Positions 1-10,161 of a stretch of DNA of 64,000 nt are shown here, piece by piece (position 1 is the stretch's first letter; each line of letters starts with the position of its first letter). Origin of the DNA: Gemmatimonadaceae bacterium (GTDB lineage Bacteria > Gemmatimonadota > Gemmatimonadetes > Gemmatimonadales > Gemmatimonadaceae); contig DASUHB010000062.1 of NCBI GenBank assembly GCA_036273715.1, positions 1 through 64,000 of the forward strand, in the 5' to 3' direction. Position numbers and translations under genes: made by a program. The notes under the pieces are model-generated. The model saw nothing but the letters and a program-made list of their open reading frames with translations, searched no databases and was not told the origin of the DNA.

Positions 1-71
1 TCCAGTATCGCGAACGGGTCATCGCTCGACGAATAAAAGAAGCTACTGTAATCATAGTCGGAGACGCTCAT
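1..71 (-). CDS. 5' end of a divergent gene, product unknown (partial)
   Basis: Reading leftwards from an ATG at 71-69, the frame stays open for 23 codons to the window edge, beginning MSVSDYDYSSFF and ending SSDDPFAIL. The acidic and aromatic N-terminus looks like a real protein start rather than noise, but no family can be named from so little. Its ATG overlaps the earliest possible start of the rightward acyltransferase. The two genes would therefore be divergent with no room for a promoter, unless the acyltransferase starts further in. Low certainty. Confidence 0.35.
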   Translation of the reverse strand, partial: MSVSDYDYSSFFYSSSDDPFAIL

Positions 72-987
72 GCTCGTCTGCGCTTCGACTCGTGTTGCCA
101 TGGGTGACCTCCAAGTGAATGCCGAGAGCGCCGGCTTGTCTCCGCAGCACGCTCCTTCTCCGGATCCAGCTGCACCACGACCACCCATCCTCCCCTCGTC
201 CGGATCCCGACTTGCGCGTATCGGGCGCGTACTACGCAGCGGCATTTTCTTCGTCATCTACTTCTGCTACGTGACCATCATCATGGGGCTTGGGCAGCGG
301 TTGCTGCTATGGCCCGCAATTTTTCTTTTTCCTGCGCGGCGCCGGGCGATGGTCCGCGCCTGGCTCCGCTTTCACGCCACTGCCACGCTCCGAATGGCGC
401 GAGCCCTCGCGGGCGTGCGCCTTACGACAAACGGATTACTGCCCGCCGAGAGTTGCATCGTGGTGATGAATCACCAGTCGGTGCTCGACATCCCACTCGG
501 CCTCTTCTTGGTACGCGGACCCTATCCACTCATTCCGACCCGCGACCGGTATCGTCGCGGCATTCCAGGCATCTCGCCGCTCAGTCGTCTTGCGCGCTTC
601 CCGTTTCTCTCGCAGAAGCGCACGCTCTCGCGTCCCGAGCTGGCATCGCTCACCGAGGCAGCCGAACAGGTTGCACGAGGCGAGCAATCGCTGTTGATCT
701 TTCCCGAAGGACACCGCACCGACGATGGCCGCATTGGTCGCTTCATGCGCAACGGCTTGCGGATTACGCTCGCGCGGGCTTCCCGACCTATCTATTGTGT
801 AGTGGCCGACGGCATGTCGCACGTTCGAACGTTCGCCGATTCCTTCGTGCGATTTGCCGACACCCACATTCGTGCTGTCGTGCTCGGACCCTTCGACCCT
901 CCGACCGATGAAGCACAGGTCGACGAGTTCATCGACATGCTGCACCAGCGTATGACAGCGGCGCTCGACGAGATGCGGCAGTCGTGA
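70..987 (+). CDS. plsC: 1-acyl-sn-glycerol-3-phosphate acyltransferase (PlsC family)
   Basis: Transfers an acyl chain to lysophosphatidic acid, making phosphatidic acid at the inner face of the cytoplasmic membrane. The family's HX4D motif is seen as NHQSVLD (about residues 135-141), with FPEGHRTDDG (about 213) matching the FPEGTR substrate motif. A hydrophobic membrane segment lies near residues 58-85. At 305 aa it is longer than many PlsC proteins because of a Pro/Ser-rich N-terminus of about 50 residues. A second ATG at 100 would remove the overlap with the divergent ORF and may be the true start. It heads a three-gene phospholipid operon, 16 bp before the next gene. These first 2 kb look less GC-rich than the rest and lack the GTTAGGC motif. 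Confidence 0.88.
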   Translation: MLVCASTRVAMGDLQVNAESAGLSPQHAPSPDPAAPRPPILPSSGSRLARIGRVLRSGIFFVIYFCYVTIIMGLGQRLLLWPAIFLFPARRRAMVRAWLRFHATATLRMARALAGVRLTTNGLLPAESCIVVMNHQSVLDIPLGLFLVRGPYPLIPTRDRYRRGIPGISPLSRLARFPFLSQKRTLSRPELASLTEAAEQVARGEQSLLIFPEGHRTDDGRIGRFMRNGLRITLARASRPIYCVVADGMSHVRTFADSFVRFADTHIRAVVLGPFDPPTDEAQVDEFIDMLHQRMTAALDEMRQS

Positions 988-1003
988 GCCGCAACCGCCG
1001 GTA

Positions 1004-2014
1004 ATGTCCAACCGGCAACCGCACTTTTCCCTCCCGCGCGATCCAGCGCTTGGCGCCCAGCTCGCGACGGGACTGGACACCGCACGCTCGGCGCGCACGG
1101 ACCAGCTTGCTGCATTCATTGCGAGCGCGTGCGGCCCGACCACGGTTGCACTCGTGCACTACGGATCACACGCCCAACAATCCCAACCGAGAGCCGAAAG
1201 CGCTCACGACTTCTTTGTCATCGTGGATCGCTATCGGGACGCCTATCGCTCACTCACGTCGAACGGCGTTGCACGATTTCGGCCGCACGTCGCCACGGTG
1301 CTCAATCATCTGCTTGCGCCCAACGTCATTCGTGTCACCGTTCCCGGCGTCACCCCGGTGCTCGAGGGCAAGTGCGCCGTGTATTCGTGGTCCGATTTTC
1401 GCCTTGCTGCGTCGTCCCTGGCGAGCGATCACTTCGCGTTAGGGCGACTCTTTCAACACGTGCAAGTTGCGTGGGCGCGAGATGAACAGAGTCGAGAACG
1501 TGTTATCGACTTACTGGTCGGCGCGCGCATCGCGACGTTCGTGTGGGGCAGACCATACTTACCCCAACAATTCGATGTGGATGCGTACTGCCGGATTCTG
1601 CTCGAGACGTCGTTTGCTGCAGAGATTCGACCCGAAGGGAGTGAGCGCGTGAATGCTTTGGTTGACGCGCAACGTGAGACGTTGATACCGGTCTACACGG
1701 CGTTGCTGGACCAACTCGTCCAGCAAAGAATAGTTGCACGGAAAGGTAAAGTCTACACCATCGTCGAGCCGGTTGGAAAGTGGGCCAAGTTCCGTGCCGC
1801 CATGTATTTCCGGCGTAGCAAAGTTCGCGCGACGCTGCGCTGGCTCAAATACATCGCATTGTACGATGGATGGCTCGAGTACATTCTTAAGAAGGTCGCC
1901 GGCCGCAGCGGTGTTTCGGTCGAGCTGACCGAGCGCGAGCGGCGTTGGCCGCTCATCTTCCTATGGCCCAAGGCGATTCGCTACCTCAGATCTCGACCAC
2001 AACGACGAAGCTGA
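1004..2014 (+). CDS. Nucleotidyltransferase-fold protein, possible Tam41-type CDP-diacylglycerol synthase
   Basis: A 336-aa soluble protein. A motif near residue 52 reads HYGSHAQQ, then about ten residues later HDFFVIVD. A Gly-Ser followed by a D-hydrophobic strand is the nucleotidyltransferase-fold signature. The spacing and the trailing DRYRDAYRS recall mitochondrial Tam41 (YGSxVF..., DFVFxVDDP), which makes CDP-diacylglycerol from phosphatidic acid and CTP. The position supports this: the upstream gene makes phosphatidic acid, and the downstream gene (1 bp away) needs a CDP-activated lipid. No integral-membrane CdsA is seen in the window. Gene status is secure. The Tam41 assignment is inference from a short motif plus context; another lipid-head-group nucleotidyltransferase is possible. 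Confidence 0.6.
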   Translation: MSNRQPHFSLPRDPALGAQLATGLDTARSARTDQLAAFIASACGPTTVALVHYGSHAQQSQPRAESAHDFFVIVDRYRDAYRSLTSNGVARFRPHVATVLNHLLAPNVIRVTVPGVTPVLEGKCAVYSWSDFRLAASSLASDHFALGRLFQHVQVAWARDEQSRERVIDLLVGARIATFVWGRPYLPQQFDVDAYCRILLETSFAAEIRPEGSERVNALVDAQRETLIPVYTALLDQLVQQRIVARKGKVYTIVEPVGKWAKFRAAMYFRRSKVRATLRWLKYIALYDGWLEYILKKVAGRSGVSVELTERERRWPLIFLWPKAIRYLRSRPQRRS

Positions 2015-2015
2015 A

Positions 2016-2789
2016 ATGACGCCTACGACGTATGCGGCGCTGATTCTCGCCGGAATGTTCGTATTGACCATGCCTGTGTTCGCTGTCGTGTCGCGGAACC
2101 GGCCGGTGGATGCCGATGTCGCGCGCCGCCCAACGACGTTTCTATTGGGCACGTGGGTGCGCGACTGGTTGATGTGGCTGATCTCGCCCGCCGAACGTGC
2201 GTTCGTGTCGTGGGGCCTCTCCCCCGATTTGTTCAACTACTTCGGCGGACTCATGGGGCTGTTCGCCGGCTTCGCGTACGCGAAAGAGTCGCTGGCCTTG
2301 GGCGGCTGGCTGGTCCTGGTGGGTGGCGTGGCGGACATCATCGACGGCCGCATCGCGCGCGCTCGACGCGTGGCTTCCGACTACGGCGAGTTTCTCGACT
2401 CGATGCTCGACCGCTTTGCCGAGATGTTCGCGTTCATCGGGCTCGCGGTGTACTTCGAGGCGGTGCCGCTGGCGATGACGGCGACGATCCTTGCGTTAGG
2501 CGGCTCGTTGATGGTGAGCTACGCGCGCGCCAAGGGCGAGGGCGTGCGGGTGGACTGCCGCGGCGGTGTCATGCAGCGGGCCGAGCGTCTGGTGTTGTTG
2601 GGCGTGGCCTCGCTGGTCGACAGCCCGCTGACCCGCGCGCTCCACTGGCACAACGGCGCACTGCTGCTCACGGTGATCGTGCTGATCGGCGCGGGCTCGA
2701 TCGGGACGGCAGTGTATCGGACGGTGTTCGTGGCGCGCGAGCTCAGGAAGCGGGAGCGCGAGACGGGGGAAGGGCGGCACATCGTGTAA
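2016..2789 (+). CDS. CDP-alcohol phosphatidyltransferase
   Basis: Integral membrane enzyme joining a CDP-activated lipid to an alcohol (for example glycerol 3-phosphate, serine or inositol). The complete family signature DX2DGX2ARX8GX3DX3D is present around residues 107-130, read as DIIDG, RIAR, then GEFLDSMLD. At 257 aa with several hydrophobic helices it has normal size. The ATG follows the previous stop by one base, so translation is probably coupled. The alcohol cannot be told from the sequence. It ends 12 bp from the convergent aconitase gene. Confidence 0.93.
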   Translation: MTPTTYAALILAGMFVLTMPVFAVVSRNRPVDADVARRPTTFLLGTWVRDWLMWLISPAERAFVSWGLSPDLFNYFGGLMGLFAGFAYAKESLALGGWLVLVGGVADIIDGRIARARRVASDYGEFLDSMLDRFAEMFAFIGLAVYFEAVPLAMTATILALGGSLMVSYARAKGEGVRVDCRGGVMQRAERLVLLGVASLVDSPLTRALHWHNGALLLTVIVLIGAGSIGTAVYRTVFVARELRKRERETGEGRHIV

Positions 2790-2801
2790 GGCACCACAGC
2801 G

Positions 2802-5567
<2,766 letters not shown>

Positions 5568-5701
5568 GTGCACTCGCGATCGGTGCGCACCGCGAGAAAC
5601 GGGCGCCGTGAAGAACTGAGCCACTGCCGCCGCGTAGTCGAGCGGCGACAGGCTAAATGCAATCTACAGCGGCGCCACGACGCCGGTCATGCGTGGCCGC
5701 C

Positions 5702-6121
5702 TTAGAGGGAAGACGGGCCGCGGCCCGAGAACGTGTAGCACCATGCTTCACCCTCGAGCACCACGTCACCCGTCTGGCGGCGGACCACGATGCGCAGCTG
5801 CGTCACCGGCTTTGTCGCATGCACGCTCACGACTTCCGCCTCGGCCGTGATGGTATCGCCGATGTAGACCGGTGCGGTGAATTTCCAGTTCTGGCTCAGA
5901 AACACCGTGCCGGGTCCCGGCATATCCATCGCGACCAACGCGTGGAGCAGTCCGGTCGTGAGACCGCCCTGCACGACCAGCTTCCCGAAGCGCGTGCGCT
6001 TCGCGAACGCTTCGTCGAAGTGCAGCGGATTGTAATCGCCCGTGAGCTCGGCGAAGGCCTGCACTTTGTCGGCGCCGATGGTGAGACTGCGGGTGGCGCG
6101 TTGGCCAGGTGTGAGAGGCAT
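5702..6121 (-). CDS. MaoC-like (R)-specific enoyl-CoA hydratase
   Basis: A 139-aa hot-dog-fold protein of the MaoC/PhaJ group, which hydrates trans-2-enoyl-CoA. The hydratase motif is visible as FAELTGDYNPLHFD, with the catalytic Asp/Asn and His in expected spacing, followed by GKLVVQGGLTTGLLHAL. The start is taken at the ATG at 6121 (MPLTPGQRATRS); the longer frame to 6184 adds a low-complexity basic stretch. It lies between aconitase and methionine aminopeptidase on the same strand. Whether it serves fatty acid oxidation or another pathway cannot be told here. Confidence 0.85.
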   Translation of the reverse strand: MPLTPGQRATRSLTIGADKVQAFAELTGDYNPLHFDEAFAKRTRFGKLVVQGGLTTGLLHALVAMDMPGPGTVFLSQNWKFTAPVYIGDTITAEAEVVSVHATKPVTQLRIVVRRQTGDVVLEGEAWCYTFSGRGPSSL

Positions 6122-6158
6122 GGCTGGTAAGGGAGTCGCGCTGGGGCGCGGGCGCCGG

Positions 6159-6899
6159 CTACATGGTGAGGACGAGCGGCGCACCTGTCCGGATCACGAT
6201 CGTGTGCTCGTGGTGCACCGCGAGCGCGCCGCTCAGCGTGCGCAGCGTCCAGCCGTCGTCATCCTGCACCGCTCGCGTTGGGCGCGGGGTGACCATCGGC
6301 TCGAGCGCAATCACCAGCCCGGGCGTGAGCACGCCGCGGGTCGCCGGATCGTTCCAGTTAGGCACCGATGGGCTTTCGTGGATGCGGCGTCCCACGCCGT
6401 GGCCGCAGAGCTCTCGCACCACCGCCAAGCCGTGGCGCCGCACCTCGCGTTCGACCGCGCCGCCCAGCTCGCCGAGCGAGGTTCCCGCGCGCGCCGAGCG
6501 CAGCGCCGCCGAGAACGCCTGCCTCGCGCATCGCTGCAGTTCCCGCGCGCGCTGTTCCGCCGGCGGGACGAGCACGGTGATGGCCGCGTCCGCGATGTAA
6601 CCGTCGAGCTCGAGCGTGACGTCCAGTTTCACTGCGTCGCCGCCGCGGAGAACGCGCGGGCCGGGGATGCCGTGCACGATTTCGTCATTCACGCTGATGC
6701 AGGTGAATCCGGGAAAATCATAGGCGAGTTGCGGCGCCGAGCGCGCGCCGTGCGCGCGCGCGAACCGCGCGGCAACTTCGTCGAGCGCGGCTGTGGTGAT
6801 GCCGGGCCGCACCGCTCCGCGCATCGCGGTGAGCGTTTGTGCGACGAGCTGTCCGACGCGTTGGAGTCCGGCGAGATCCGAAGCGGATTGGATGGTCAT
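6159..6899 (-). CDS. map: Methionine aminopeptidase, type I
   Basis: Removes the N-terminal methionine from new proteins. All five metal ligands can be placed: the two Asp of KLDVTLELDGYIADAAIT, the His of ELCGHGVGRRIHE, the Glu of IALEPM and the Glu of HHEHTIVI. The FTCISVNDEIVHGIPG segment is typical of the family. Length 246 aa is normal for the short bacterial form without an N-terminal extension. The first metal-site segment reads LELDGYIAD where DVGAxxDGYxxD is usual. It follows the 49-aa gene and lspA on the same strand, so the three are probably co-transcribed. Confidence 0.96.
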   Translation of the reverse strand: MTIQSASDLAGLQRVGQLVAQTLTAMRGAVRPGITTAALDEVAARFARAHGARSAPQLAYDFPGFTCISVNDEIVHGIPGPRVLRGGDAVKLDVTLELDGYIADAAITVLVPPAEQRARELQRCARQAFSAALRSARAGTSLGELGGAVEREVRRHGLAVVRELCGHGVGRRIHESPSVPNWNDPATRGVLTPGLVIALEPMVTPRPTRAVQDDDGWTLRTLSGALAVHHEHTIVIRTGAPLVLTM

Positions 6900-6968
6900 G
6901 AATGGTGTGCGGCCGGTGCGCGCGCCGGAGGAGCATCCTCCCCCGGCGCAGGCATCCCTCGACTGCCG

Positions 6969-7118
6969 CTATCCTCTCTTGAAGTACTGGACGGCTCGTT
7001 CGTGTTTCTCCGCTGCCGATCGCGACTTGAACGTGCCGAGGTTGCGTCGTTTCCCGGTCTGCGGATTCTTCTTGCGCGAGTAGAGACGGTATTCGCCGTT
7101 CTTCAATTTGCGAATCAT
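6969..7118 (-). CDS. Conserved 49-aa basic protein, function unknown
   Basis: A complete 49-codon gene: ATG at 7118, TAG at 6971-6969. The product begins MIRKLKNGEYRLYSRKKN, continues PQTGKRRNLGTFKSRSAAE and ends KHERAVQYFKRG. It is strongly basic and resembles a small uncharacterised protein found in many bacteria (MIRKLKSGxYRLYSRK..., KRRNLGTF...). Its ATG overlaps the lspA stop (ATGA), so it is translationally coupled to signal peptidase II and sits just before map. The dense Lys/Arg pattern suggests RNA or ribosome association, but that is inference. It is not ribosomal protein L33. Confidence 0.8.
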   Translation of the reverse strand: MIRKLKNGEYRLYSRKKNPQTGKRRNLGTFKSRSAAEKHERAVQYFKRG

Positions 7119-7633
7119 GGTGTCCTCCCGGCGGTTCGCGCCTTGTCGTGGTGCCAGAGCACGATGGCGAGCAGCACCGCGCCGACCGACACTCCGGCAT
7201 CGGCCACGTTGAAGGTCCAGAAGTGCCAGGCGCCGAATCGCACGTCGATGAAATCCACGACGCCGCGCGCCGAGCGCAGGCGATCGATGAGGTTGCCCAA
7301 CGCGCCGCCCGACACCAAGCCTAACGCAGCACCCAGCCAGGCGTCGCCGGCGGCGGTCTTGCGGTACATGCTGAACAGGATGATCAGCGCGATCACCACC
7401 ACCGCCGCCAGCGCGCCGCGGGCCAGGATGCCGCGCCCGACAGGAATTCCAAATGCCGTGCCGGGATTGTAGGTGAGCGTCAACTGGACGATCGTGCCGA
7501 TGAACGGATGCGCGATGTGCGCCGGCTCGAGGTACACGACGGCCAGCGCCTTGGTGATCCAGTCCGCGACCACCACCAGCACGGCGAGCGGCCAGTAGGC
7601 GAGCGCCTTACGCGGAATTCCCGTCGTGGGCAC
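7115..7633 (-). CDS. lspA: Lipoprotein signal peptidase (signal peptidase II)
   Basis: Cleaves the signal peptide of prolipoproteins after lipid modification at the cytoplasmic membrane. Four hydrophobic segments and the conserved boxes are visible: NPGTAFG, GGALGNLIDR with the first catalytic Asp, VVDFID, and FNVADAGVSVG with the second catalytic Asp. The protein is 172 aa, as usual. The start used is a GTG at 7633, just upstream of a basic patch and the first membrane helix. Its stop overlaps the start of the 49-aa gene by 4 bp. Confidence 0.96.
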   Translation of the reverse strand: MPTTGIPRKALAYWPLAVLVVVADWITKALAVVYLEPAHIAHPFIGTIVQLTLTYNPGTAFGIPVGRGILARGALAAVVVIALIILFSMYRKTAAGDAWLGAALGLVSGGALGNLIDRLRSARGVVDFIDVRFGAWHFWTFNVADAGVSVGAVLLAIVLWHHDKARTAGRTP

Positions 7634-7741
7634 GCGCCGGCTCAGGACGGACGGTGCGAGGCCACGCCCGACACCACGAGCAGGAGCGCGATGGATACCG
7701 GCGCGCTCATGGCTCGACTCGTCCTAACGGACGATCGGCGG

Positions 7742-8491
7742 TCACGCCAGCCCCAGGTAGTGGCAACCAGCTTCTTCCGCACGCGCCACGCCGAAGACCC
7801 CGGATGGCACCACGATCACGCCCGGCACGAGCGATCGCCTGACCTCGGCCGACACGGAATCGACGCGCTGCTTCGCGTCGTCGGCGAGCTCCGCCGCGAA
7901 CCCGCCGAGCGCGAGGTTGCAGCAGAGCACGATCACGCCGCGCTTGATCAGCGCGTCGAGCGACGATGTCTCGTCCACCAGCGCGTACTTGTCGTCGGAC
8001 TTCACGCCGACAAACGGATTGCGCTTCGCTTTTTTGCCGGTGGTCGGGTCCTTGAGCTTGGTATGATCGGCCACGAAATCGTACCGCGCCCAGATGTCAT
8101 CGCCGAGCGCCATGGGAATGGCCCGGTGCCGGATGACGATGACGACGTTGACGTCGGCGTCGCTGGTCCCGTACACCTGATGAAAGCCGTCGAGATAGAG
8201 GGCTGCTTTGCCGAGCGCTTCGCCGTCGGCGATGGCGGGCGAATCGAACACCTGGCGATGTTGGGCGGTCAGTTTATCGACCCACGACAGGTCCCACGGA
8301 CCGCGCGCCGGCCCTGTGGTGTCGGAGCGTGCGCGTGCGTCCCGCCGTTCGTTGGGCACGGCGTCCGCGAACACACGCGATGGCTGCACCAAGCCTCCGG
8401 CGGCGAGAGCAACGGCGGCGGTCGCCAGTTGGGCGAGGAAGCCGCGTCGTGGCGGTTCGGGTGAATCGAGTGACGTGCGGCGTTCTCGCAT
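7742..8491 (-). CDS. DsrE/DsrF-like protein with Tat signal
   Basis: A 249-aa protein starting at the ATG at 8491. The N-terminus carries a twin-arginine export signal (PPRRGFLAQLATAAVALAAGG), so it acts outside the cytoplasm. The C-terminal half has the DsrE-like pattern: a strand VNVVIVIRH, then RGVIVLCCNLALGGF, then PGVIVVPSGVFGVARAEEAG. The CC of VLCCN stands where sulfur-relay DsrE proteins have their conserved Cys. In well-studied relatives this fold carries persulfide sulfur; an exported version may have another role. A large hairpin lies just upstream at 8547-8604. Confidence 0.7.
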   Translation of the reverse strand: MRERRTSLDSPEPPRRGFLAQLATAAVALAAGGLVQPSRVFADAVPNERRDARARSDTTGPARGPWDLSWVDKLTAQHRQVFDSPAIADGEALGKAALYLDGFHQVYGTSDADVNVVIVIRHRAIPMALGDDIWARYDFVADHTKLKDPTTGKKAKRNPFVGVKSDDKYALVDETSSLDALIKRGVIVLCCNLALGGFAAELADDAKQRVDSVSAEVRRSLVPGVIVVPSGVFGVARAEEAGCHYLGLA

Positions 8492-8546
8492 GGCGGGTAC
8501 GGAATGAGCGGGGCGATACGGGTGTGAGAGAAATACTCTCCGGAAC

Positions 8547-8604
8547 GCAGAAGGGGGAAGAGCACAGGGGCAACGCGAAGTTGCGCCTGGTCTCTTCCCC
8601 CTGC
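8547..8604 (-). terminator. Long stem-loop between the RHH-like gene and the DsrE-like gene
   Basis: GGGGGAAGAG (8553-8562) pairs perfectly with CTCTTCCCCC (8592-8601). Inside, CAGG-GCAAC pairs with GTTGC-CCTG around a GCGAA loop, and outside GCA pairs with TGC. The structure begins 20 nt after the stop of the minus-strand gene at 8624. There is no clear T tract after it, so it may be a factor-assisted terminator or an mRNA-stabilising hairpin. Confidence 0.6.
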
Positions 8605-8623
8605 TTGTGCAGCCGAAACGAAC

Positions 8624-8800
8624 TTACTTCTTCGACCCGCGCCGCGTTCCACGGAGCTCGCGGAGGAGCCGATCGACGACGCTCGTGGTGGATTCGCGCG
8701 AGTGCTTCTTCTCGCGATCGAGGAAGGCGCGTGCCGCCTTGCTCACCCAGATCGTGGTCTGGTCCTCCCGATACTCACGATAGCGATCCCGCGTGGGCAT
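8624..8800 (-). CDS. Small ribbon-helix-helix-like protein
   Basis: A 58-aa protein from the ATG at 8800 (MPTRDRYREYREDQTTIWVS); the longer frame upstream is not protein-like. A short strand (TTIWVS) is followed by two probable helices (KAARAFLDREKKHSRES, then TTSVVDRLLRELRG) and a basic tail ending RRGSKK. This is the layout of CopG/Arc-type ribbon-helix-helix DNA-binding proteins, which act as dimeric repressors. No toxin partner is adjacent: the next gene downstream encodes the DsrE-like Tat protein. Target unknown. Confidence 0.6.
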   Translation of the reverse strand: MPTRDRYREYREDQTTIWVSKAARAFLDREKKHSRESTTSVVDRLLRELRGTRRGSKK

Positions 8801-8911
8801 GAAATGAGCCCTCAGTGTAAGGGTGAAATGTTGACCAGCCGCTTCGCGGTGCGTCGATGGACGACCGCCCAACGTCTGACACACGCACATGCTGGAGGGT
8901 GGTGTCGCGCC

Positions 8912-9343
8912 TTACGAGCAGCACGACATTCCTCCGCGATGAACGGGGAGTCCCGCGCGAGCGAGGCTCGCCTCGTCATCGTCCTGCAGCGAGAGCGTAC
9001 CGACTCCCGCATCCGACTCGACCGACAGCATCAACGCGCCGCCGCGATAGACTGCCGGGTCACGTACGGCGGCCGGTCCAGCCACGCTGCCCAACAGACC
9101 ATTGGGCAGCATGTCCTGCAAGACGGCAGCCGATTCGCCGGTGAGCATCCACCGGTCGCCGGCGCTGGCGACGCGCCGCCGGAACGGCGCCAGGAGTTCA
9201 TCGAGCGCGGCCCACGTCGTGCCCGGCACGTACGGCGGACCGAGAAATCCCAGCGTAAACTCGTCGGCGCCCCGGGTCATGCACCAGTCGAGCAGCCGCC
9301 AGCTCGACGCCGCCGTGTAGTCGTCACGTCGAACACAGAGCAT
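8912..9343 (-). CDS. Hypothetical protein (143 aa)
   Basis: No recognised family. The protein starts MLCVRRDDYTAASSWRLLDW and contains MTRGADEFTLGFLGPPYVPG. It has no signal peptide or membrane helix and ends in GGMSCCS with two adjacent Cys. The balanced composition supports a real gene. A perfect 9-bp inverted repeat (GCTGCCCAA at 9086-9094, TTGGGCAGC at 9102-9110) lies inside the coding sequence and uses two copies of the CCCAA/TTGGG variant of the genome-wide motif. A possible promoter is at 9500-9527. Confidence 0.65.
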   Translation of the reverse strand: MLCVRRDDYTAASSWRLLDWCMTRGADEFTLGFLGPPYVPGTTWAALDELLAPFRRRVASAGDRWMLTGESAAVLQDMLPNGLLGSVAGPAAVRDPAVYRGGALMLSVESDAGVGTLSLQDDDEASLARAGLPVHRGGMSCCS

Positions 9344-9499
9344 CGATGCGGTCCTGGTGGCTGGTTCCGCGATCCGCCGTGTCCGGCCGTTCGGTGTCTC
9401 GTTGCCTAACTACCGGCTCGTCTGTGCCGGATCCGGCCACCGGGTTGCGTGCATCGCAGTCGCGGCCGAGCGCGCGCCATCATCGCATCGCGCTGGCGC

Positions 9500-9527
9500 A
9501 GTATAACATCTTTCTCCGCGATGTCGA
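9500..9527 (-). promoter_or_regulatory. Candidate sigma-70 promoter for the gene at 8912-9343
   Basis: On the minus strand TCGACA (9527-9522) and TATACT (9505-9500) are 16 bp apart, each matching five of six consensus bases. The leader to the ATG at 9343 would be about 150 nt. It lies in a 396-bp stretch (9344-9739) where no convincing gene was found on either strand. Confidence 0.35.
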
Positions 9528-9692
9528 GAGGCAAGCGTGCAATCGCCGCTCGGGCGCGTCCCTAACGGTGCGACGTCGACACCGTTCGCCCAACGCTACG
9601 CCGCCGCGGGCCGGTTTGGCGGCGCGCCCGCACATCGACCACGTGTTCCGCGTCCCAAATCTGCCATCGGACCTCAAAAAAATCGCATCGAC

Positions 9693-9712
9693 CGTTGGGC
9701 GTATGCCCAACG
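9693..9712. terminator. Perfect 8-bp hairpin CGTTGGGC-GTAT-GCCCAACG
   Basis: CGTTGGGC (9693-9700) and GCCCAACG (9705-9712) form a perfect stem with a 4-base loop, 28 bp beyond the stop of the minus-strand gene at 9740. On that strand a T7 run follows about 10 nt later. Both arms are the GTTGGGC variant of the genome-wide motif, so paired motif copies may serve as terminators here, as uptake sequences do in Neisseria and Haemophilus. The rest of 9344-9739 holds nothing else I can support apart from the candidate promoter. Confidence 0.45.
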
Positions 9713-9739
9713 CAACACTCGGACGGCCCGGCTCAGCGC

Positions 9740-10000
9740 CTAGCGGCGGGCGATGAGCACGGCGCCGATCACGCCGAACGCGTACATCAGGGCGACGGCC
9801 TGCCATGCGTGGGTAATGAGCGGCTGCGCCTCGTCGACATAGAGCCGGCGGCGCCAGCGGAACGGCACGATCACATAGGCAGATCGCGGCATCCCGGGGC
9901 GCCGCAGCCGCTGCAGCCGAAAATCGAGCTGCCACATCCGCACGGCATGGAATGCGGCCGCGACGATCGCGACCCCACCCAACAAATGCATCCACCACAT
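9740..10000 (-). CDS. Small membrane protein (86 aa), unknown
   Basis: Starts at the ATG at 10000. Two hydrophobic segments flank a basic, charged middle: residues 3-20 (WMHLLGGVAIVAAAFHAV) and 65-84 (AWQAVALMYAFGVIGAVLIA). The middle holds MPRSAYVIVPFRWRRRLYVD and the C-terminus is RR. This suggests a two-helix inner-membrane protein with a cytoplasmic or periplasmic loop. No family recognised. It follows the DUF1080 gene after a 161-bp gap in which I see nothing definite. Confidence 0.55.
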   Translation of the reverse strand: MWWMHLLGGVAIVAAAFHAVRMWQLDFRLQRLRRPGMPRSAYVIVPFRWRRRLYVDEAQPLITHAWQAVALMYAFGVIGAVLIARR

Positions 10001-10161
10001 GGCGCCCCCCCGGCGACGGCGTCGACGGCAGACGCGGTCGCAAACATCTGCCGCGTTCCGTTAGCCACACGCGCGTCGCGAGCCGCGACGGCCGCGTGCG
10101 GGATGGCCGCAACGCCCGGCGGGCGCGCGCATCAAGAAAGCGTTGTGCGGAACGCGCCGGC

